64,000 bases of DNA. It comes from JAZDLX01 sp964538455. Its GTDB lineage: Bacteria; Electryoneota; Electryoneia; Electryoneales; Electryoneaceae. Each line of letters starts with the position of its first letter. The stretch's first letter is position 1. The notes beneath the pieces were generated by a model, which worked only from the letters and a program-made list of their open reading frames with translations, did no database searches and had not been told where the DNA came from. The stretch spans positions 124,001-188,000 of the forward strand of contig CAZIDZ010000001.1 of NCBI GenBank assembly GCA_964538455.1. The letters run 5' to 3'. A program made the translations under genes and the position numbers. Shown here one piece after another: positions 1 to 8,182 of this stretch.

Positions 1-1444
1 CCTCTGCACCTCCTCGGCGATCGCCCAAGGTCCATTCCGCGAAGACGACTGGATCGCCTGGGGTGACGCTCGTTCGATCAACGATCTGTCTGTCGGCCAG
101 GATGTGATCTACGTGGCGACCGGCGCCGGAATCCATCGCTACGATCGGTACGGCCAAGCCTGGCTGACCCCCTGGTTTAGCGTCCCGCTGGCGGCCAACC
201 GCATGCTTTTGCTTCAGGATGTAGTGCTGGTCCGAGAGGATCCATTAAGCCATGAAGTCTACGCGCGCCTTCGCGACAACAGGTGGGTGCGCCGGGGTGT
301 CACTGCGGACTACTGGGAGATTGTCGATCCCCCGGGCGAGAGCCTGCGCCTGCGGCTTTCCCGGGGTGGCGGCTCCGCTGCGACGCCGAACCAGGGTTTG
401 ATCGCGCCGCTGCCATTCCAGGTCAACCAGGATGGGAGTCTGTCCAATGTCTACGTCTCTTGGAAATTTTCGCGTGGCATTGAAGACGAATTGGGTCCCA
501 TCGTGTACGCCTGGAAGGGTTTCGGGTTCGGCACACGGGACCGGTATTCCCTGCGGGTAGACCTGTTTCCCGCAGGACCGGGACCTTCGCCTGGCATGGA
601 TGTCACGGCGGATGACATCTGGTGTGCCGGCAGGCTCGACCGGCACGGCGGCTGGGTTTGGCACCGCGACCGTTCCTCGGAATCTTGGGAATTCTTCGAT
701 CCAGATTACGTCTTCGGCCTTGAACCAGCCAACGTACAGGCGTTGAAAATAGGGCCCGACAACACCGTCTGGCTGGCCACAAGCGCCGGCGTGATGTTCT
801 ATCAGGACAGCTCATGGCAACGGCTGCGGAAAGTGGACGGGCTGCCCACCGAGCGCGTTCTTGACGTCGCTCCGTTCTCGGGAGGGGCGTGGATCGCGAC
901 GAGTTTCGGTCTCGCCAAGATTGATGGAACCCCCCCTGTGGTCTTTCGCCCCGATCCGGAGACTTCGCCGCTACCCGCAAGCAATCCTTTTACAGCGGTA
1001 GTCTTGGACAGCACGACCCTGTATGCGGCGGGAAACAACATACTTCTCCGCAAGGTAGGCGAAGGGCTGTTTGATGAACTGGACGCTCCGCCGGTCGGAA
1101 CCCTTTCTGCGCTGTTCGCCCGGGATCAACGCCTTGCGGTGGGAGGAACAAACGGTTTCGCCTGGCTGGACGGAGAAATGAAGTGGTCCCAGCTCTCGTC
1201 CAACCTATGGCACGGCGGAGCGGTATTTGCCATTGACTACAACGGGGGTTTCTGGTGGCTCGGCACCGACCGCGGGCTTGTCAAGATCGACCCCAAGACC
1301 AAGGGGGCTCTTTTGTTCGGGCCACGCGAAGGGCTACCGGGGTCGGCCGTGTACAGCGTCCACGGTGAGGGTGACTGGTTATGGCTGGGGACCGACCTCG
1401 CCCTTGTGCGCTTCCGCTGGAATTCACCCATGAGGTCGGAATGA
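1..1444 (+). CDS. Secreted beta-propeller protein, 5' end cut by window
   Basis: The frame is already open at base 2, so the gene starts outside the window; the first in-window start (GTG 104) is probably internal. The residues before it (LCTSSAIAQGPFREDDW) look like the end of a signal peptide and the mature start. The protein has repeats of the type D-N-T-V-W-L-A-T-S-A-G-V and G-F-W-W-L-G-T-D-R-G-L-V-K-I-D, like the blades of two-component-regulator propellers, spread over the whole length. No histidine kinase or enzyme domain follows. A periplasmic or surface scaffold role is inference. Its stop overlaps the ATG of the next gene (ATGA at 1441-1444), so the two are probably co-translated. 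Confidence 0.8.
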   Translation, partial: LCTSSAIAQGPFREDDWIAWGDARSINDLSVGQDVIYVATGAGIHRYDRYGQAWLTPWFSVPLAANRMLLLQDVVLVREDPLSHEVYARLRDNRWVRRGVTADYWEIVDPPGESLRLRLSRGGGSAATPNQGLIAPLPFQVNQDGSLSNVYVSWKFSRGIEDELGPIVYAWKGFGFGTRDRYSLRVDLFPAGPGPSPGMDVTADDIWCAGRLDRHGGWVWHRDRSSESWEFFDPDYVFGLEPANVQALKIGPDNTVWLATSAGVMFYQDSSWQRLRKVDGLPTERVLDVAPFSGGAWIATSFGLAKIDGTPPVVFRPDPETSPLPASNPFTAVVLDSTTLYAAGNNILLRKVGEGLFDELDAPPVGTLSALFARDQRLAVGGTNGFAWLDGEMKWSQLSSNLWHGGAVFAIDYNGGFWWLGTDRGLVKIDPKTKGALLFGPREGLPGSAVYSVHGEGDWLWLGTDLALVRFRWNSPMRSE

Positions 1445-2550
1445 GGTGCTTGGCAAACAGAAGCCAATCGAGGCGGCCACCCTCAAAGATGATCTTTCAG
1501 ATGCTTTGCGTATTCCTTTACCTGTATATTCCGATAAGCGCATCGTTTGCCCTCGAAGTGCCACCCCCTGCGGAACCGCCTGACTCCCTGCTTGAGGCTT
1601 TCACACGCCTGCTCTCCCTGGAACGGTACGACTCGGCGGCAACCCTGGAGAGGTCATTCACGCCCGGTCCGGAACACCAGCCCTGGACGGACCTGCTCCG
1701 TGCGACGCGACTTTTGACGCAAGAAGCGGATTTCGGCGACACGCTGGATTCAGGCCTCTTTTTCAGTTCGCTTGACGCCGCGCGGTCCCGTTTCTCCGAA
1801 GCCCTCGACGCCCACCCGGACACGCTGCCCGAGGTTCGGGCTTCCTGGCTGGAGGCAATGGGAACAGTCGAGGGGTTGGCCGCCCAGCGTTACCAGGAGG
1901 TCGAGGATCGCCCGCTCGCCGCGATCCGCCCGGCAAAAGAGAGCGCCAGGTATTTCCGTCAGGCATGCACACTTGACTCCACACGGCTCTCCGCCCAGGC
2001 GGGGTTTTTATTCTATGACTTCTGGCACGACCAAGCCCTGCATTTCCTCAGCTGGACCCCATTTGTTGCAGACCGGCGTGAGCAGATACTCCGGCAGCTT
2101 GAAGAAATTGTACATTCGCCGCACCGCGCCCGCTGGTCTACGGCGCCCGGGCTTCTCTGGACGCTGATCGAAGCGGGGAAGCCGAAGAAGGCCTCGAACC
2201 TGGCCGATACTCTGCTGAAGGCTCGGGGAGAGGTCCGCAACCTCCTTGAGCCCGCCGGAAAAGCATTGTTTCTTGAAGGACAGTGGGCCGGGGCCGTGGA
2301 CCGGTACGAACGGCTGGTTGCGGCCATTCAGAATGCTCCACGGCGAAACCTGGTTCGAGAAATCGGTGCGCTGCACCGTCTCGGACACGCTTACGCAGCC
2401 CTGCAGCAGTGGGACCAGGTGAGGCGGGTTGTCCAGGATGTAGATTCGCTGCCCCTGGGCCGAGAACAGCGCCAACGTAAAAAAGAGGACTTAAAGCGCC
2501 TACATGCCCTCGACAAGGAAGCACGAAAGCACCTCTCCGCCGGCCGGTAA
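1441..2550 (+). CDS. Secreted TPR-like protein of unknown function
   Basis: ATG 1441 overlaps the upstream stop and is preferred; ATG 1489 is an alternative. A hydrophobic stretch (MLCVFLYLYIPISASFA) at about residues 20-36 looks like a signal peptide. The rest is helical, with alanine/leucine-rich repeats resembling degenerate TPRs, for example FLEGQWAGAVDRYERLV and ALHRLGHAYAALQQWDQV near the C-terminus. There are no catalytic motifs. The 3' end overlaps the cca start by 47 nt, so the propeller gene, this gene and cca probably share a transcript. I do not recognise a named family; a role in envelope protein complexes is a guess. Confidence 0.75.
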   Translation: MRCLANRSQSRRPPSKMIFQMLCVFLYLYIPISASFALEVPPPAEPPDSLLEAFTRLLSLERYDSAATLERSFTPGPEHQPWTDLLRATRLLTQEADFGDTLDSGLFFSSLDAARSRFSEALDAHPDTLPEVRASWLEAMGTVEGLAAQRYQEVEDRPLAAIRPAKESARYFRQACTLDSTRLSAQAGFLFYDFWHDQALHFLSWTPFVADRREQILRQLEEIVHSPHRARWSTAPGLLWTLIEAGKPKKASNLADTLLKARGEVRNLLEPAGKALFLEGQWAGAVDRYERLVAAIQNAPRRNLVREIGALHRLGHAYAALQQWDQVRRVVQDVDSLPLGREQRQRKKEDLKRLHALDKEARKHLSAGR

Positions 2551-4051
2551 AGACCCCGGGGCCGCTGCTTCGGGATCAATCCCGCCGGAACAGTGGGTGG
2601 CTCGGGTGGGTCACCACGCCGAGGCCGAACAGTTAGCCGTCTACGCGGTCGGCGGCTACGTCCGCGATCTATTGCTCGGCGTGCCGTTCGCGGGTGAAAT
2701 CGATTTTGCCGTCGCCGGAAACGCTCCCAAGTTCGCCGAAAGCTTTGCCCGGGCGCACCGTTTGCGCCGGAAAGTCCAGGTCTACCGCCGCTTCGGAACC
2801 GCCAGCCTGGCGCTGAACGACATCACTCTCGAATTCGCTTCCACCCGCCGCGAATCCTACAGCCTCGACAGCCGCAACCCGGACGTATCACCCGCGTCCT
2901 TCGAGGAGGATCTCGCCCGGCGGGACTTCACCATCAATACTCTCGCCCTGGACGCGCAGAATCCGGGAGAAATCATCGACCCGTTCAACGGCGTCCAGGA
3001 CTTGAAAGCCCGGGTGGTTCGGACACCTCTCGATCCCGAAACAACGTTCCGGGACGACCCTCTTCGCATCTTGCGAGCGATTCGTTTCGCCGCACGCCTT
3101 GGCTTCACGATTGAAAAGAAGACCCTGGCGGCGCTGCGGGGCCAGCGCGCCCGTCTTGAAATTGTCGCTCGCGAGCGTATCAATGACGAGTTTTTCAAAA
3201 TCCTCGAGACCGACCCTCCGTCTCGAGGGCTGTTGATACTCCACGAGAGCGGCGTGCTTGAGGTCATCTTCCCGGAGATTGAGGCGCTGCATGGAGTTGA
3301 TCAGGTTGGCCGACACCATCATAAGGATGTCCTGCTGCACACCTTTCTCGTCGTGGACAAGGTGGCGGAGCAAACCGCCCGTGCGGATCTCCGTTTCGCC
3401 GCTCTGGTGCACGACATCGGGAAGCCGGCGACAAAACGGTTCGACCGAAAAGCCGGCTGGACGTTTCACGGCCATGAGCACGTCGGCGAACGGATGGTCC
3501 GGCGCATCGGAAAACTCCACCGGCTCCCCGATGAACTCACGCAAAAAACGGCCAGCCTGGTCCGCCTCCACATGCGCCCCATCAACCTCCAGGACGAGGG
3601 TGTGACGGACTCCGCCATCCGCCGTCTCGCCGTGCAGGCCGGGGACCAGCTCGACGACCTGTTGCTGCTCTGCCGCGCAGACATCACCAGCGGCAACAGG
3701 CAGAAAGTGCGCCGCTACCTGCACGCGTTCGACGGGATGGTCGCGCGAATGAAGGAAATCGACCAGAAGGATCAGCTCCGGGCGTTTCAGTCCCCACTCC
3801 GTGGAGACGAACTGATGCGCCGGACGGGGCTGGACGAGGGCCCCCGGATCGGGTTGATCAAGGCGATGATCGAGGAGGCAATTCTCGACGGACAAATCAC
3901 CCACTCGCGGGAGGCGGCGGAAACTATTCTGCCGGAAATTATCGACCGCGTAGAGAAGATGGGGGACGACCGTGTGCTGGAAACGCTGCGCGGCATCATG
4001 CGTTCCCGCGCAGAGGGAACCGCTCCACCGCCACCGCTCGAAAGCACCTGA
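2504..4051 (+). CDS. cca: CCA tRNA nucleotidyltransferase (poly(A) polymerase family)
   Basis: Class II nucleotidyltransferase that adds or repairs the 3' CCA of tRNAs in the cytoplasm. Visible motifs are GGYVRDLLLG near residue 45, SFEEDLARRDFTINTLAL near 125, a DDPLRILRAIRFA segment, and an HD-type domain (AALVHDIGKPA) near 300. The length (515 aa) suits the HD-containing bacterial type. The usual catalytic D-x-D after the glycine motif reads E-I-D here, so the first carboxylate is Glu. Poly(A) polymerase I is the alternative, but the HD domain favours CCA addition. The 5' end overlaps the TPR-like gene, and a hairpin terminator separates the 3' end from the convergent regulator. Confidence 0.9.
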   Translation: MPSTRKHESTSPPAGKDPGAAASGSIPPEQWVARVGHHAEAEQLAVYAVGGYVRDLLLGVPFAGEIDFAVAGNAPKFAESFARAHRLRRKVQVYRRFGTASLALNDITLEFASTRRESYSLDSRNPDVSPASFEEDLARRDFTINTLALDAQNPGEIIDPFNGVQDLKARVVRTPLDPETTFRDDPLRILRAIRFAARLGFTIEKKTLAALRGQRARLEIVARERINDEFFKILETDPPSRGLLILHESGVLEVIFPEIEALHGVDQVGRHHHKDVLLHTFLVVDKVAEQTARADLRFAALVHDIGKPATKRFDRKAGWTFHGHEHVGERMVRRIGKLHRLPDELTQKTASLVRLHMRPINLQDEGVTDSAIRRLAVQAGDQLDDLLLLCRADITSGNRQKVRRYLHAFDGMVARMKEIDQKDQLRAFQSPLRGDELMRRTGLDEGPRIGLIKAMIEEAILDGQITHSREAAETILPEIIDRVEKMGDDRVLETLRGIMRSRAEGTAPPPPLEST

Positions 4052-4126
4052 CACGGCAGGAAGGCCGCCGTCCGATTGCGCAAATCGCCTGCCGATCCCA
4101 CCTTCCTTGTCAGGAAGGGCGATAAA

Positions 4127-4151
4127 AGAGCCGCGGCAGCACCGCGGCTCT
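4127..4151 (-). terminator. Hairpin terminator between convergent cca and regulator
   Basis: A perfect 10-bp stem (AGAGCCGCGG / CCGCGGCTCT) encloses a 5-nt loop. On the minus strand it is followed by TTTTATC, the layout of a Rho-independent terminator for the regulator ending at 4179. On the plus strand the tail is poorer in T, but it may also stop cca transcripts. Confidence 0.75.
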
Positions 4152-4178
4152 CGCTTAGTAAAAACTATTGTCCTTGCT

Positions 4179-5705
4179 TTATTTCCCCGCCTTCTTGGCG
4201 ATCTCGCGCCTTTTTCGCTTGTACGCCCGCCCCGTCTCGATGCCGTAACGCTGAAGCTTGTTAATCAGCGCCTGGCGTGAAAGACCAAGTTGGTTGGCGG
4301 TGATTGACTGGTTGTGGTTGTTCTCTTCGAGCACTTCGATAATCAGCCGTTTCTCGACGCTGGCAACCCGTTGCTTCAGCGTACCCTGGCCGCTGTCAGC
4401 GAGCGCCGTTTGCGCCTTGCCGATCAGTTTCGGTCCCAGTGCGCCGATTTTCAGCGTTCCCTGGTCGGGCGTCCGCAGCACCGCCTTGCGCATCTCGACG
4501 TTCAGCTCCTCTACGTTCCCGGGCCACCCGTACGTCCCCAAGTGGTCATAAATATCCGCATCGAGCCCCGTGACGGTCTTTCCAAAACCGCGAGAGGACT
4601 CTTCAACGAAGTGTTCGACAAGCAGCGGCAGGTCGTCGACCCGATCGCGGAGAGGTGGCATCAGAACCGGATAGAGGTTGAGCTTAAGAAAAAAATCGCG
4701 CGACAGCGTGCCCTTCTCCTGCAGTTCGGCCGGATTGGTTTCAAGGGTGAAAATAAAACGGACGTTGAACGAATACGGGGTGGTGCCGCCGAGCCTGGTC
4801 GTCTCTGAGCGATCCATCGCTTCGACCAGCTTCTTCTGGAGATCCAAGGGAAGCCGGTCAACGTGCTGCAGCAGCAGGGTTCCTTTGTTCGCCTCTCGAA
4901 TCGCTCCCCGGCGCCCCCCCGCCGTGCGGCCCGCGTTCGGCTCCGCGCCGAAGAGAAACTCTTCGATCACAGTTTCCGAGACATCTTCCAAGTTCAGCGT
5001 GCGGAAACGGCTACCGCTGCGAGGGCTCTTGTCGTGCAGAGCTTTCGCCGACAACTCCTTGCCCGTCCCCGGCTCCCCCACCAGCGTCACCGCGATATCC
5101 GTCTCCGCCACCAGGGAGAGGGCACGCCGGACACGCTCGATCGCTTCGCTCTTGCCGATCAGCGAAGCCAGGGAGATCTGCTGCTTCAGCTCGTCCTGCA
5201 GAGCGCTGTTCTGCCGCGCGAGACGGGTCAGGGAGCGTTCCAGCCCCAGCGCCCTTCCGGCGAAGGCTCCAAATTCCCGCAGCTTCGCCTTGTCAAAGTC
5301 GTCCGTGCGCAAAACACCCGCCGCACGCCCGCCAAGGTACACGGCGCCCATCGCGCGCTCCCCTTCGACGAGCGGAAAGATCGCCACGGAATGGGTCATT
5401 TTGCGGCGAACGCTTTTCCTCGCCGCCAGCTTTTGCACCTTGTCCGCAACCGGTGCGATAACGACAACATCTTCATCTTGAGGGCGGTCGGTGGCGAACT
5501 GGGCAAATATCCGCATGTCCTGGTCCAGCATCGGGTCGATGTCGCCAAAACGCGCCAGCTCCCTCAGCCCGCCAGTCGTCTCCTCAAGCTCCAACAGTAA
5601 TCCATGATCGCCGCCAAACGACTCAGCGGCATAGCGCAGAAGTCCGTCCCCCAGCGCTGTCCGGTCGCCGAGCAGCGACAACGTCTCTTCCACGAATTTC
5701 AGCAT
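4179..5705 (-). CDS. GAF-AAA+-Fis regulator, degenerate sigma-54 activator type
   Basis: 508 aa. An N-terminal GAF-like sensor (about 1-160) is followed by an AAA+ domain (about 180-420) and a Fis-type HTH (about 460-490, ITANQLGLSRQALINKLQ). Walker A is intact (GEPGTGKE, 210-217), and PPLRDRVDDLP and YGWPGNV show the NtrC-like fold. The GAFTGA loop that contacts sigma-54 is missing (AEPNAGRTAGGRRGAIREA instead). Walker B reads GTLLLQHVDR rather than GTLFLDE, and the sensor II NVREL is NVEEL. It probably binds DNA and perhaps ATP, but is unlikely to remodel sigma-54 polymerase in the classical way. It diverges from dnaA across a 600-nt gap; a link to dnaA control is inference. Confidence 0.85.
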   Translation of the reverse strand: MLKFVEETLSLLGDRTALGDGLLRYAAESFGGDHGLLLELEETTGGLRELARFGDIDPMLDQDMRIFAQFATDRPQDEDVVVIAPVADKVQKLAARKSVRRKMTHSVAIFPLVEGERAMGAVYLGGRAAGVLRTDDFDKAKLREFGAFAGRALGLERSLTRLARQNSALQDELKQQISLASLIGKSEAIERVRRALSLVAETDIAVTLVGEPGTGKELSAKALHDKSPRSGSRFRTLNLEDVSETVIEEFLFGAEPNAGRTAGGRRGAIREANKGTLLLQHVDRLPLDLQKKLVEAMDRSETTRLGGTTPYSFNVRFIFTLETNPAELQEKGTLSRDFFLKLNLYPVLMPPLRDRVDDLPLLVEHFVEESSRGFGKTVTGLDADIYDHLGTYGWPGNVEELNVEMRKAVLRTPDQGTLKIGALGPKLIGKAQTALADSGQGTLKQRVASVEKRLIIEVLEENNHNQSITANQLGLSRQALINKLQRYGIETGRAYKRKRREIAKKAGK

Positions 5706-5968
5706 CTGTCTTGATACCTTTTTTTTACAGGGGGACCAGCCCCCTCGATGCGCACTGTTTGTGATATATCGCTATTTGACGCTAGTGTAGACACGAGAAT
5801 TGCGTGAAGCAAGTACCCTCCTGATTTTTTGGGTTTGATGCTCCCTGTTCTTCGAATGAGCGCCGTTTGAATCCCTCCGGAGGGCGAATCGGGCACGAAA
5901 AGAGATTCCGGCGGCCGATTGTCTCACGCAATCGACGGTTTAGCGAGCTGTTTTCCCGCTCGCGAAAT

Positions 5969-6020
5969 CGGCAACGACCTCCTGGAGGCGGTGGCGAGAC
6001 ACCGTTGCCGCGCTGTTTTT
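5969..6020 (+). terminator. Terminator-like hairpin in the dnaA upstream region
   Basis: CGGCAACG (5969-5976) pairs with CGTTGCCG (6003-6010). A competing stem CGGTG/CACCG (5989-6004) lies inside, and CGCTGTTTTT follows. On the plus strand this has the form of a terminator or attenuator about 290 nt before the dnaA ATG. It would make sense if a promoter lies further upstream; none was firmly identified. Confidence 0.4.
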
Positions 6021-6182
6021 CTAGATTTGCACCCAAGATCGCCCACTCTGGGGTGCGGGGTTCGGTGGTGAGAAAAAGGGGACGTGGTAAAGCCTCTTGA
6101 CTCCCGGTCACCCCCCTTCTATCTTTGACCCTCGCTGCCGGGGGAGAGCCGTTTTTTCTTACCAGGCTTAGCTTTCCGGGAC

Positions 6183-6282
6183 TTATCCACACCCGCCTGA
6201 CGCCGCCAGGCGCCGTGTTTTCAAGAGGCGGGAGGATGCTGTTAGACGAGTTATCCACACTGTCCACAGACCCTTGTCCACA
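6183..6282 (+). promoter_or_regulatory. Cluster of DnaA boxes upstream of dnaA
   Basis: There are two perfect TTATCCACA boxes (6183-6191 and 6251-6259). The second is followed directly by CTGTCCACA (6260-6268) and then TTGTCCACA (6274-6282), each one or two bases from consensus, all in the same orientation. The last box ends 25 nt before the dnaA ATG. Such clusters mediate dnaA autoregulation and can form one half of a bipartite origin. Confidence 0.8.
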
Positions 6283-6307
6283 GGGGGTCGTAGAACGTAG
6301 AGGGACC

Positions 6308-7741
6308 ATGGCCCCGGCTTCCGCACAACGACCGTTGCTCCCGCCGCGAACCCTCCAGGCTGAGGACGAGAGCGCACAGCAGGTCTGGCGCGCTGTCTGC
6401 GATCAAATCCGGGATGCGTTGCCGGAACAGGCGTTCCACACCTGGTTTCAGCCAATCCGCCCCTTGGAATTCAACGACGGAACGCTGACGGTCCAGGTTC
6501 CCAGCCGCTTTTACTATGATTGGATCGAGGGCCATTACGCGACGCACATCGAGAATGCGCTTGCGGGGACAATCGGCGCAGAGGGCCGGCTGACCTATGT
6601 TACGCCTGCGCACGACGAGTCCAGCAACGACGCTCCAGTCCGTGTCGCCACTCCGATGCAAACGCCCGCGCCTTCGCTGGAGCCTCCGTCACCGCGGCCG
6701 CCGAGGACTGACCACAACCTGAATCCGCGGTACAATTTCGATTCGTTCATCGAGGGCCCGCAAAACCAGTTCGCCCGTGCGGCCGGGCAGGCCGTTGCGA
6801 AAACTCCCGGCAGCACGCCTTATAACCCGCTACTGATCTATGGCGGCGCCGGGCTCGGAAAAACCCATTTGATCCAGGCGATCGGAAACGAGGTCCTTTC
6901 GCGCAACCCGAGCGCGGCGGTGCTCTACATCTCCGCCGAGCGCTTCACCCAGGATTTTATCGAACTAATCCGCCAGAACCGGGGAGTGGAATTTTCGCGA
7001 CGCTTCCGTAGTGTGGACCTGTTGCTAATCGACGACATTCATTTCCTCGCCGACCGGGAGCGGACAAAGGAAGAGTTTTTCCACACGTTCAACGACCTGT
7101 ACCAGGCGGGAAAGCAGATTGTGATCACTTCCGACCGTCCGCCCCGGGAACTGAAAGGGCTGGATGAACGCCTGGTTTCCCGGTTCGCCTGGGGACTCGT
7201 TTGCGACATCGCACCTCCCGACTACGACACCCGCCTCGCGATCATTCAGAAGCTGTGCGAAGAGGAAGGGGTGGATCTCGATAACCGTGTGATGGACTTT
7301 CTCGCGCGCAGCTTTACAAAGAACGTTCGGGAAATGCAGGGGGCGCTGATCCGCCTGCTCGCCCATGCCAGCCTGACAGGATCGGAAATCAGCCCCGATC
7401 TCGCGGTCCGCGCTCTTCGGGATTTGATGGGAACACGCGAACGTCACGTGGCAATCGAAACGGTACAACGCATTGTTTCCGAACACTACGGCCTGGCTCC
7501 GGATCTGCTCATGGCGAAGATCCGCACGCAGCCGATCGCGAAGGCGCGAATGGTTGCGATGGCGCTGTCCATACGTCTCACCGGAAACTCGCTGAAACGA
7601 GTGGGTTCAGCGTTCGGAAAACGCGACCATACCACCGTTTTACACGCCAGGGAAAAAGTTGCGGAATGGGAAAAAGAAGACAGTTCTTTCGCAAGTACAA
7701 TCCAAACCCTCATTCGATCGATTGAGACGGCAACTGAATAG
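6308..7741 (+). CDS. dnaA: Chromosomal replication initiator DnaA
   Basis: ATP-dependent initiator that binds DnaA boxes and opens oriC. ATG 6308 gives 477 aa, and domain I follows soon after (VWRAVCDQIRDALPEQAFHTWF). A proline-rich linker is followed by domain III, with Walker A GGAGLGKTH and Walker B LLLIDDIHFLADRE. Domain IV ends with the DNA-binding signature FGKRDHTTVLHAREKV. All landmarks are present and the length is normal. It is flanked by DnaA boxes on both sides and is followed by the oriC-like gap and dnaN. The longer frame from 6125 adds 61 residues without family similarity and is rejected. Confidence 0.97.
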   Translation: MAPASAQRPLLPPRTLQAEDESAQQVWRAVCDQIRDALPEQAFHTWFQPIRPLEFNDGTLTVQVPSRFYYDWIEGHYATHIENALAGTIGAEGRLTYVTPAHDESSNDAPVRVATPMQTPAPSLEPPSPRPPRTDHNLNPRYNFDSFIEGPQNQFARAAGQAVAKTPGSTPYNPLLIYGGAGLGKTHLIQAIGNEVLSRNPSAAVLYISAERFTQDFIELIRQNRGVEFSRRFRSVDLLLIDDIHFLADRERTKEEFFHTFNDLYQAGKQIVITSDRPPRELKGLDERLVSRFAWGLVCDIAPPDYDTRLAIIQKLCEEEGVDLDNRVMDFLARSFTKNVREMQGALIRLLAHASLTGSEISPDLAVRALRDLMGTRERHVAIETVQRIVSEHYGLAPDLLMAKIRTQPIAKARMVAMALSIRLTGNSLKRVGSAFGKRDHTTVLHAREKVAEWEKEDSSFASTIQTLIRSIETATE

Positions 7742-8182
7742 AATTTACTCTTTGATATTTTGTAAGATAATCGTGTTTCTCAGGATCATATTCAACCCCG
7801 GAAAGCAGGGTCTTTTCCTTGACCCGGAGAGGGCAACCGGGGTATATTCCACATATTTCATAGGAGTTTAGTGCGAGGAAACCAGTTATCCACAAATCTC
7901 ATTCACAGGGTTGATGAGAAGCGGGGATGAGTTGTGGATGAGCTGAATTTGTTGTAGAGACAGTCTTTTGCGTGTGAATGGTGGTGTACAACCCAATAGA
8001 TAATTAACTCTCTATCCACTCTATGATTTTAACTGCAAGTCTTTAAAAGAGAAGAGTTTTAAAAAATTTTTACAGTATTATTCACTAAACTCACAGCCCA
8101 ACTATAAAAACAAAATAGAGATTTACTCTCTTTAGAAAACCGTAAACCGGAGGGGATATTCCCTCATTGCATGAGGATTACG
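7742..8182. other. Probable oriC: AT-rich dnaA-dnaN intergenic region
   Basis: A 440-nt non-coding stretch that is strikingly AT-rich against the GC-rich surroundings, especially 7990-8140 with runs such as TTTTAAAAAATTTTTAC. It has a perfect DnaA box TTATCCACA (7886-7894), a reverse near-consensus box TGTGGATGA (7933-7941), and weaker ones near 7973 and 8011. DnaA boxes beside an AT-rich unwinding region between dnaA and dnaN is a common bacterial origin architecture. The 3' end carries the dnaN ribosome-binding site. Confidence 0.75.
8150..8177 (+). promoter_or_regulatory. Mutually exclusive hairpins over the dnaN ribosome-binding site
   Basis: GAGGG (8150-8154) can pair with CCCTC (8161-8165). 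CCTCAT (8162-8167) can instead pair with ATGAGG (8171-8176), which contains the GAGGA Shine-Dalgarno of the ATG at 8183. The two stems share bases, so forming one excludes the other. A translational control role for dnaN is inference. Confidence 0.4.

Larger units (their letters stand above)
5706..6307. other. Regulatory gap between the regulator and dnaA
   Basis: No convincing gene. The gap holds a 12-bp palindrome CCCTCCGGAGGG (5873-5884), an inverted repeat CGATTG/CAATCG (5916-5934), nested hairpins at 5969-6020, and DnaA boxes at 6183-6282. The dnaA frame is open back to 6125, but that extension overlaps the DnaA boxes and lacks DnaA domain I features, so I treat it as untranslated. The promoters of both divergent genes should lie here; I cannot place them with confidence. 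Confidence 0.6.

Noticed and set aside
2888..4054. 388-codon minus-strand frame opposite cca
   Set aside because: Shadow of the CCA-adding enzyme.
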